A DNA stretch of 18,455 nucleotides. It comes from Acidobacteriaceae bacterium. GTDB taxonomy: Bacteria; Acidobacteriota; Terriglobia; Terriglobales; Acidobacteriaceae. The stretch covers positions 1-18,455 of the forward strand of contig JAUTWY010000334.1 of NCBI GenBank assembly GCA_030838305.1. Direction: 5' to 3'. The stretch's first letter is position 1. Each line of letters starts with the position of its first letter. The notes under the pieces are model-generated. The model was not told the DNA's origin. It was given only the letters and a program-made list of their open reading frames with translations, and did no database searches. This document shows positions 13,551-18,455 of the stretch, one piece after another. A program made the translations under genes and the position numbers.

Positions 13551-15893
13551 CTAGTAGACGGTAATGCTTCCATCCAGCAGGTTGCCACTGTCGTTGTAGC
13601 CATCGTTGAGAGTGATGCTAAACAGTCCTGGAGGCGCCAGCGAGCTGTCGGCAGCGACGATGGTGAACGCTACCGAATGCCCGTTGTCAGTTCCATCCCC
13701 AGTGAGGGTCACGGTGTGCGCAACCTGATTAAAGGTCGCGGCCGCGATCTGGGTCGACTGAAAGCTGACGCCTGAGCCGGAATCGCTGAAGGAGGCGCTT
13801 CCAGTTGGCTGGTTGGAGTCGTCATAATTGAAGCTGAACTGGGCCGTGCCGCCATGCTTGCCGTTTACGTGGCCGTTGCCGCCAGCTTGGTGGGAGGTGC
13901 CGGCACACTTGGCTTTAGTTGAGATGCCGGCGGTTGCCGTCTTTTGCCGCGTGAAGTACGTGACCGAGGGACCGGCATGATTATCCGCATAGGCAATGTT
14001 GACGAGATGGTTCGGGTCAATCCCAATCTGAAAGAAGTCTGCCAGGCTCCGATCGGACGCGCCCGTCAGGCCTCCAGTTGAAATTTGCCCGGTGTGGTTG
14101 GAGTGGTCGGTGGCCTGGCTCACCGTGAAAGCCGGTGACATCGCATGGCCATTGACGCTCTCGGCAACGAACACGTTCCAGTGCGTGCTGGCCGCCGGAA
14201 CTGTGTTTGAGTTGCCGACCTGATCAGCGCCATACCACGCAATGGCTACATGGCCGTTGGCATCGGCAGCGATCCAGGGAAAGACGTTCGACTTTCCGGC
14301 TTGCGACGAGTTTCGGGTCACCTTGATGGCCGGAGACCAGCGCGTCCCGAGAGTGGTCGAGTACGAATAATAAACGTCAGTGTTATCCGCCCAGGTGGCG
14401 TACACGTACCCGAAGTTGTCCACTGCGATCCCGGGGAACAAGTTGCCGAGACCAGCCCCCGAAGGACACGTGGAACCCGCACCGCAACTGAAAATCTTGT
14501 AGTCGGTGAAGGTGAGCGTGGGACTGGTAGGAGTCACGCCCGTAGCCACGCCCACGTAGGCAGCGTTGAAGAAGGCGCTGCTGTTATTGGCATTGTCCAC
14601 GGGATTGTCGGGACCGACAAAGATCTGGTAGAGATTGCCGTGGCTTGCACAACTGCTGTTGTCCACTTTGATCTGCCCCGCGATGTTGCCGGAAGGAGGG
14701 CCGACGCTGGGCTCGGTGGCGGCGTCAATAGCGACGCCGAGGGCGCCGCTATAAGTCTCGCCTCCATCGCTTGAGCGTTGCACGAAGATTTGGGATGTGG
14801 TCCCAAAATCGTGGTACTCCATGTAGACGTGGGAAGGATCGTTGAGGCCATCGAGCCACATGCGATCGTCGAAAGGCACGCCCGCTGTGGCCGGGTTTGG
14901 AGTACTGAAGGTATCCGCGCGGTTGGTGGACTTGCTGCCTGTAACTTCCGCTGCGCTAAGGCTGACGACCGCTAGATTGGGAATGTTCGCGTTCGAGGGG
15001 TCGGGAGCATTCACGGCGACGTCGCCATCGCCTCCTCCTGGCGCCAATCCACTCGCGCTGCAAAACGGGGTGACGAACATGCCGCAATCAGGCTGACCTT
15101 CGTATTTGAAGGGCAGGGTTCCGTCAGCGTTCGGCCCGCCGTCGGCGGTCTTATACCAGCGCCAAAGATCGAGACCGCCGGGAACTCCGCGGATGGACTC
15201 GACGTAGATGTTGCCCTGGGAGTCCACAGTCATGCTGGGCTCAACGGCCTGGCCTGCGCCCGCGGGTAGACACAGACTTTCATTCGGAGTGTACTTCGCG
15301 GTTCCCGGGCCAACGTACGCCGTCACTGCCTGACCGTTCGGGCAGTTGTGCTGAGCGGTGGGATTGCTGGGAGGAACGGCGGCAGCCGGATTGATTCGGA
15401 CCGGGTAATTGGAAACTCCGGTGGTCGCGTTGAACCCGACGGTATTCCGCAGAAAGTCCCCGTTGGCCGTGGAGATTACAAAAACCGGGATAGCCGATGG
15501 GGCGGTCGCTGCACTGTCACGGATGAGAAGGAGAGCAACTCCTCCGGCGGCCTGACAGTTCGTAGCTATTTGGCCGAACAGTGTAGTCCCGGTTAGCTCA
15601 CGGGTATCGGCCAGGCAGATTTGGCCTCGGGTTGCGGCTGGAAAGTCAGTAGGCGAAGCCCCGCCATTGGTATCGAAAACGAAATTCGCGGTTATCGACG
15701 AACTGATGTCGGTGCCTGCATTAGAGGTGGTGGACCAGACCGCAGGAATACATTGCGGGTTCGCGGCGCAGCCGGCAGTATTCGCGGGCTGTGGTCCGTT
15801 GTTCAATACATCAACGCTGTTCTGGGCGGCGAGAGGAGCTACGGTAGTCAGCAATATGGCTCCCAAGAAAGACAACAACTGCACCTTTTTCAT
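13551..15893 (-). CDS. Large secreted protein: PA-like domain, BNR/sialidase-fold propeller, C-terminal beta-rich domain
   Basis: This 780-residue protein has a signal peptide (1-24, LLSFLGAILLTTVAPLAAQ). Residues about 70-175 resemble a protease-associated (PA) domain: RGQICLADTREL, a central Cys, CQAAGGVALLLIRDS and IPVFVISTANGDFLR. Residues about 205-650 form a sialidase-superfamily/BNR-like propeller, with an Asp-box QRSSDGGETYS near 372-382 and repeated blade ends such as EPSMTVDSQGNIYVES, FPGIAVDNFGYVYATW, FPWIAADANGHVAIAW and FQIGIDPNHLVNIAYAD. I do not see the arginine triad expected of a true sialidase, so enzyme activity is not claimed. Residues about 670-780 (GGNGHVNGKHGGTAQFSFNY to GNLLDGSITVY) form a beta-sandwich reminiscent of post-COAP-1 domains. 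AAGGAGA lies 6-7 nt before the ATG at 15893. It is convergent with MmgE/PrpD and separated from coaE by about 400 bp. Likely role is extracellular binding; unproven. Confidence 0.82.
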   Translation of the reverse strand: MKKVQLLSFLGAILLTTVAPLAAQNSVDVLNNGPQPANTAGCAANPQCIPAVWSTTSNAGTDISSSITANFVFDTNGGASPTDFPAATRGQICLADTRELTGTTLFGQIATNCQAAGGVALLLIRDSAATAPSAIPVFVISTANGDFLRNTVGFNATTGVSNYPVRINPAAAVPPSNPTAQHNCPNGQAVTAYVGPGTAKYTPNESLCLPAGAGQAVEPSMTVDSQGNIYVESIRGVPGGLDLWRWYKTADGGPNADGTLPFKYEGQPDCGMFVTPFCSASGLAPGGGDGDVAVNAPDPSNANIPNLAVVSLSAAEVTGSKSTNRADTFSTPNPATAGVPFDDRMWLDGLNDPSHVYMEYHDFGTTSQIFVQRSSDGGETYSGALGVAIDAATEPSVGPPSGNIAGQIKVDNSSCASHGNLYQIFVGPDNPVDNANNSSAFFNAAYVGVATGVTPTSPTLTFTDYKIFSCGAGSTCPSGAGLGNLFPGIAVDNFGYVYATWADNTDVYYSYSTTLGTRWSPAIKVTRNSSQAGKSNVFPWIAADANGHVAIAWYGADQVGNSNTVPAASTHWNVFVAESVNGHAMSPAFTVSQATDHSNHTGQISTGGLTGASDRSLADFFQIGIDPNHLVNIAYADNHAGPSVTYFTRQKTATAGISTKAKCAGTSHQAGGNGHVNGKHGGTAQFSFNYDDSNQPTGSASFSDSGSGVSFQSTQIAAATFNQVAHTVTLTGDGTDNGHSVAFTIVAADSSLAPPGLFSITLNDGYNDSGNLLDGSITVY

Positions 15894-16041
15894 CGCTTCT
15901 CCTTATGCTGTCGCTCGACTGCGAAACGCAGCTGTAACTAGCGAAGTGGCGGCGGATTTAGTTCCAAACAATTCGTTCCCAGGGAAATGAAATAAGCCAA
16001 ACTGCGTATGAAGCGATGAATGAAATCAGCTCGTCTCGCGG

Positions 16042-16094
16042 AACCGAATCGCGGTTAGAGCGCGACCGAATCGGGGTCGGCATCGCAAAGATGC
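16042..16094 (-). promoter_or_regulatory. Three consecutive small hairpins in the BNR gene leader
   Basis: AACCG-aatcg-CGGTT (16042-16056), CGACC-gaatcgg-GGTCG (16063-16079) and GCATC-gcaaa-GATGC (16080-16094) are 5-bp perfect stems packed into 53 bp. The first two share ACCGAATCG. They lie about 150-200 nt upstream of the BNR start codon. Whether they are transcribed is unknown, and short stems like these can arise by chance. Confidence 0.3.
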
Positions 16095-16236
16095 AGGTCA
16101 GTAGTACTAGGGTTGTCTAGTTTTTATTTGGAATGGCGTCGCAGTGTTTGGCAGATGTGGCTCCCGCCTACCCTGGTAAGGACGAAGTCGTTGTCCCCCA
16201 AGCGCAGGCCAGGCAAGATTGTGGCGAAATTTTCGG

Positions 16237-16255
16237 GTGGGGACGCTGTCCCCAC
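16237..16255 (-). terminator. GTGGGGAC stem-loop after coaE
   Basis: GTGGGGAC (16237-16244) and GTCCCCAC (16248-16255) form a perfect 8-bp stem with a GCT loop, about 42 bp after the coaE stop on the minus strand. No strong T-tract follows on the minus strand. Its TGGGGAC-GCTGTCC core resembles the stem-loops at 4214 and 10537, so it may be a related palindromic repeat doubling as a transcript end. Confidence 0.55.
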
Positions 16256-16297
16256 ATGAGTAGAGAGGGTTTGCCGAGCGGCGCCGGGGGGGGCTCG

Positions 16298-16942
16298 TCA
16301 TCTCTCTTTGGCAATGGCTTCCGAACGCAGCTTTTCCCAGAGTTGGCGCACCTGGTCTTGCGTCCTGTCGAGCGAGACGGAGTTGTCGATTACGTAATCC
16401 GTGGCTTTGATTTTTTCTTGCTCAGGTAACTGCGCGGCCATGCGGCGGGAAACTTCTTTGCGGGCAGCCTCCCGATCTAACTTCTGGCGCGCGGCGAAGC
16501 GGGCAATGCGTTGATCGTCGCCACAGGTGACCACGATCAGGCGGTCGAAACGTTTGGCCGCGCCCGCTTCCAGAATCAGCGCGGCTTCCACGATAGCGAC
16601 GGCGTGGGGATCCTGGCGTCCCATTTCTTCCATCCATTCATCCTGTCGACGAATCACGGCGGGATGCACGATGCGGTTCAATTCTTCGATACGGGATGTG
16701 ACCGAATCAGCAGCTTTGCTAAATGCAGCGTCGGCCAGCCTGCTTCGATCGACGCTGCCGTCGGCATGGAGAATCGAACTCCCGAAGTGCCGCACAACTT
16801 CGTTGTACACGGGCTGGCCGGGGAGCATGAGTTGATGGGCGATGTCGTCCGCTCGAGCCAGATGTGCGCCGAGCGAGACGAACATCTCGCCGACCACGGA
16901 TTTGCCCGACGCGATGCCGCCGGTAAGTCCGACTTTCAGCAT
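16298..16942 (-). CDS. coaE: Dephospho-CoA kinase
   Basis: This 214-residue cytoplasmic enzyme phosphorylates the 3'-hydroxyl of dephospho-CoA with ATP, the last step of coenzyme A synthesis. The P-loop is GGIASGKS at 8-15, near the N-terminus as in all CoaE proteins. ADDIAHQLM near 31-39 is the DADxIAH-like substrate segment (Ala-Asp-Asp in place of Asp-Ala-Asp). LNRIVHPAV near 88-96 matches the family 'LxxIxHPxV', and VVTCGDDQRIARFAARQK covers the lid Arg region, followed by RRMAAQLPEQEK and the C-terminal ATDYVIDNS. Length is slightly above the usual 200. GGGAG sits 4 nt before the ATG. It follows folD in the same direction after 112 bp containing a long inverted repeat, so the two may be separate transcripts. 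Confidence 0.96.
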   Translation of the reverse strand: MLKVGLTGGIASGKSVVGEMFVSLGAHLARADDIAHQLMLPGQPVYNEVVRHFGSSILHADGSVDRSRLADAAFSKAADSVTSRIEELNRIVHPAVIRRQDEWMEEMGRQDPHAVAIVEAALILEAGAAKRFDRLIVVTCGDDQRIARFAARQKLDREAARKEVSRRMAAQLPEQEKIKATDYVIDNSVSLDRTQDQVRQLWEKLRSEAIAKER

Positions 16943-16963
16943 GCCGCTCCCAAATGAAGCATG

Positions 16964-17048
16964 TTCACCGCGGAGTCACAGAGACACAAAGAGGACCAGA
17001 GAAAAAGAGAAAAGGGTTTTGTCTGTGTCTCTGTGACTCTGTGGTGAA
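16964..17048. repeat. 25-bp inverted repeat (long hairpin) between folD and coaE
   Basis: Arms at 16964-16988 and 17024-17048 pair over 25 bp with two G-T pairs as the only imperfections, enclosing a 35-bp purine-rich loop (AAAGAGG...GAAAAAG...). The arms carry the TCACAGAGACACA motif. It begins 7 bp after the folD stop on the minus strand and could terminate folD or attenuate coaE. CACAGAG-type palindromes are, to my knowledge, also a widely dispersed intergenic repeat in soil bacteria, but that was not checked here. Confidence 0.8.
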
Positions 17049-17054
17049 AGTCTT

Positions 17055-18008
17055 TCACTTGCTGGTTAGTTCCGGCACCCGGCTGCCTCTCCGCAGCTTC
17101 GCGGCCTTCACAGTGTTGTACATCAGCATGGCGATGGTCAGGGGCCCGACTCCGCCGGGGACGGGGGTGAGTGCTCCAGCCACTTCGGCCACTTCGGGGT
17201 GCACATCGCCGACCAGCGTGGATCCCTTCGTACGGAAGCTATCCTCGCGCTTGGCATTCTTATACAATCTGCCGCCGAACAGGCGCTGGAATACCGCTGC
17301 ATCCGTAACTTTGTTCATACCGACATCGATGACGGTGGCGCCCGGCTTCACGAAATGGTGTGTGATCATTCCAGCGCGGCCGATCGCGGCTATGAGAATG
17401 TCGGCGCGGCGGCAGACTTCGGGAAGGTCGCGAGTTTTTGAATGGCAAACGGTGACCGTGGCGTTGGCGTTGAGCAGCAGCATGGCGACGGGCTTGCCGA
17501 CGATGTCGCTGCGTCCCACGATGATGGCTTCCTGTCCGGCAATCGGAATATTGCTGCGCTCAAGAATCTGCATCACTCCGGCGGGCGTGCAGGGGACCAG
17601 GCCTGGGCGCTGCGTCGAGAGTAATCCGACGTTAACGGGGTGGAAGCCGTCGACGTCCTTGGCGGGATCGACCGCCATTAGTATTGTCTTCGAGTCCACT
17701 TGCGGAGGCAGCGGCAATTGCACCAGGATTCCGTCAATCTCGTCGCGGCGGTTGAGGTTGTCGATCACGGCGAGCAGGTCGGCGGTAGTCGCGGTCTCGG
17801 GGGGGGTGTGTTGTTCGCTATGCAGGCCAACTTCATTGCTGGCTTTGACCTTGCCGCGTACGTAAACCTCCGAGGCTGGATTGTGGCCCACCAGCACGAC
17901 GGCGAGGCCAGGGCGCACTCCGGCGGCAGCCATGGTTTTCACCTCCGCCGCCACTTCGCTGCGGATGTCGTGCGCGATCTTGCTACCGTCGAGGATTCGG
18001 GCGGGCAT
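17055..18008 (-). CDS. folD: Bifunctional methylenetetrahydrofolate dehydrogenase / methenyltetrahydrofolate cyclohydrolase
   Basis: This 317-residue cytoplasmic enzyme interconverts 5,10-methylene-, 5,10-methenyl- and 10-formyl-tetrahydrofolate, feeding purine and formyl-Met synthesis. Landmarks are GHNPASEVYVRGKVKASNEVG near 41-61 with Tyr49 and catalytic Lys53 (E. coli Tyr52/Lys56), DGILVQLPLPP near 93-103, PAKDVDGFHPVNVGLL near 114-129, the NADP-binding IVGRSDIVGKPVAMLLL near 163-179, and the signature PVPGGVGPLTIAML. Between GMNKVTD and LVGDVHPEV there are about 26 residues more than in E. coli FolD (which goes almost directly from GINRLENGK to VVGDV), explaining the 317 versus 288 length. 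The ATG at 18008 has only a weak ribosome binding site; a TAGAAT at 18027-18032 may be the -10 box. It is divergent from the Trm112-like gene and lies upstream of coaE. Confidence 0.96.
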   Translation of the reverse strand: MPARILDGSKIAHDIRSEVAAEVKTMAAAGVRPGLAVVLVGHNPASEVYVRGKVKASNEVGLHSEQHTPPETATTADLLAVIDNLNRRDEIDGILVQLPLPPQVDSKTILMAVDPAKDVDGFHPVNVGLLSTQRPGLVPCTPAGVMQILERSNIPIAGQEAIIVGRSDIVGKPVAMLLLNANATVTVCHSKTRDLPEVCRRADILIAAIGRAGMITHHFVKPGATVIDVGMNKVTDAAVFQRLFGGRLYKNAKREDSFRTKGSTLVGDVHPEVAEVAGALTPVPGGVGPLTIAMLMYNTVKAAKLRRGSRVPELTSK

Positions 18009-18151
18009 AATTTCGCTTCGTTTGAGATTCTATCGCATGCGCGGGAAGGGAATCTTCCCCGCGAAGCAGCAGAGCGACGGAGAAATATCCGCATTTCTGT
18101 TCTTCCCTGTGAGCCCGTGCCTCTAGGGTGAATGTTCTTCCCTTCGTGTCG

Positions 18152-18157
18152 TACAAT
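18152..18157 (+). promoter_or_regulatory. Candidate -10 box placing transcription start at the Trm112 start codon
   Basis: TACAAT differs from the consensus TATAAT at one base and ends 7 bp before the ATG at 18165. Transcription would then start at or next to the start codon, giving a leaderless message. No good -35 is seen 17 bp upstream, so the call is tentative. Confidence 0.35.
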
Positions 18158-18164
18158 GCTCGAC

Positions 18165-18332
18165 ATGATCGCCAAAGATTTGCTTGAAATTCTGGTGTGT
18201 CCGGCCTGCAAGCAGGCGCTCGAATACCGGCAGAACCCCGAGACTTTGAAGTGCACGCAGTGCCACCGGGTATATGCGGTAAAGGATGACATCCCCATCA
18301 TGCTGGTGGATGAGGCAACCATCGAGAACTAA
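18165..18332 (+). CDS. Trm112 family zinc-ribbon protein
   Basis: This 55-residue protein matches the bacterial Trm112/YcaR family: MIAKDLLEILVCPACKQALE at the N-terminus, two CxxC pairs (Cys12/Cys15 in CPAC and Cys30/Cys33 in CTQC) that should bind one zinc, and the usual ending DDIPIMLVDEA. Eukaryotic and archaeal Trm112 activates methyltransferases; bacterial roles are less clear. The frame extends upstream to ATGs at 18132 and 18156, but family members start directly with 'M..xLLEILxCP', so 18165 is preferred. There is no ribosome binding site at a normal distance before 18165, which fits the candidate leaderless promoter at 18152. An AGGGTGA touches the 18132 ATG too closely to be a good site. 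It is divergent from folD. Confidence 0.9.
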   Translation: MIAKDLLEILVCPACKQALEYRQNPETLKCTQCHRVYAVKDDIPIMLVDEATIEN

Positions 18333-18455
18333 ACTCCGGCTGCGGGATCGAGGTGCGCCCCGCCTTCCTTTATTAGGGCGTGCTCTTTTTCTAATACAAA
18401 TCTTTACACTTTCCGCCGTTTGTCTCATGCCAGAGGGCGGCCGACCGCCGGCCGT
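18333..18455. other. Right-edge intergenic segment
   Basis: No gene starts within this 123-bp segment. It has a weak possible stem (GCGGG with CCCGC near 18342-18360) after the Trm112 stop and a GC-rich palindromic end (GCGGCCGACCGCCGGCCG). It may contain the promoter of a gene beyond the window, with TACACT at 18405 as a weak -10 candidate. Confidence 0.4.

Larger units (their letters stand above)
15894..16297. other. 404-bp intergenic region upstream of the BNR gene and downstream of coaE
   Basis: Both flanking genes are on the minus strand, so this holds the coaE end and the BNR gene promoter and leader. It contains three small hairpins (16042-16094), an 8-bp palindrome TAGTACTA at 16102-16109, and the GTGGGGAC stem-loop at 16237-16255. 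No convincing gene is present; the only short frame is made of repeat-like sequence. Confidence 0.65.

Noticed and set aside
16107..16301. 64-codon minus-strand frame after coaE (CGDSVPTRKFRHNLAWPALG)
   Set aside because: It spans the GTGGGGAC stem-loop and repeat-like intergenic DNA, overlaps the coaE stop and has no family match I recognise.
1..18455. CRISPR array, prophage, IS element, biosynthetic cluster, toxin-antitoxin or defence system
   Set aside because: No regularly spaced direct repeats, no transposase, integrase, phage structural or Cas-like motifs, and no paired small genes were seen; the genes are ordinary housekeeping and envelope families.
1..18455. tRNA or rRNA genes
   Set aside because: No GGTTCGANNCC T-loop with matching acceptor stem and no rRNA-like segment was recognised by eye; a covariance search would settle it.

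Overview
The window reads as a GC-rich chromosomal segment of a soil-type bacterium, most likely an Acidobacteriota (Terriglobia/Koribacter-like) genome. This assignment is an inference. It rests on the mix of a DUF5916 outer-membrane protein, a lectin-like lipoprotein, a YncE-type propeller and a large secreted BNR-repeat protein, and on intergenic GC-rich palindromes whose antisense reading gives the typical spurious 'DSYQGTAS' peptide. No phage, plasmid, IS element, CRISPR array, tRNA or rRNA gene was recognised. Thirteen genes are supported, one cut by the window edge, plus one possible gene remnant.

Layout. 1-4062 (all minus): a partial sugar-phosphate isomerase/epimerase-like TIM barrel, gamma-glutamyltransferase (ggt), a MmcQ/YjbR-family protein, and an HtrA/Deg-type anchored serine protease; htrA and mmcQ are 30 bp apart and probably cotranscribed. 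4063-4701: repeat-rich intergenic DNA. 4702-5826 (+): a class I/II aminotransferase. 6096-8420 (minus): a DUF5916 protein with a CBM9-like front and a barrel ending in Phe. 8421-9212: intergenic, with a possible reading-frame remnant and one copy of the main dispersed repeat. 9213-13458 (+): a lectin-like lipoprotein, a secreted YncE-like beta-propeller, and an MmgE/PrpD-family protein carrying an apparent Tat signal. 13551-15893 (minus): a secreted 780-residue protein with PA-like, BNR/sialidase-fold and C-terminal beta-rich parts. 16298-18008 (minus): coaE and folD, separated by a long inverted repeat. 18165-18332 (+): a Trm112-family zinc-ribbon protein, divergent from folD and possibly leaderless.

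How it fits together. Two housekeeping genes (coaE for coenzyme A, folD for one-carbon folate metabolism) and Trm112 sit at the right end. The centre is dominated by envelope and secreted proteins: seven of the thirteen genes carry a signal peptide, lipobox, Tat motif or N-terminal membrane anchor. I see no coherent multi-gene pathway or defence system. The most distinctive material lies between the genes: three copies of a repeat with an identical 23-bp core, two loci sharing the same 9-bp stem-loop with different loops, and two long inverted repeats between co-directional genes. The best single-gene oddities are the Tat-exported MmgE/PrpD-family protein and an insertion of about 26 residues in FolD.
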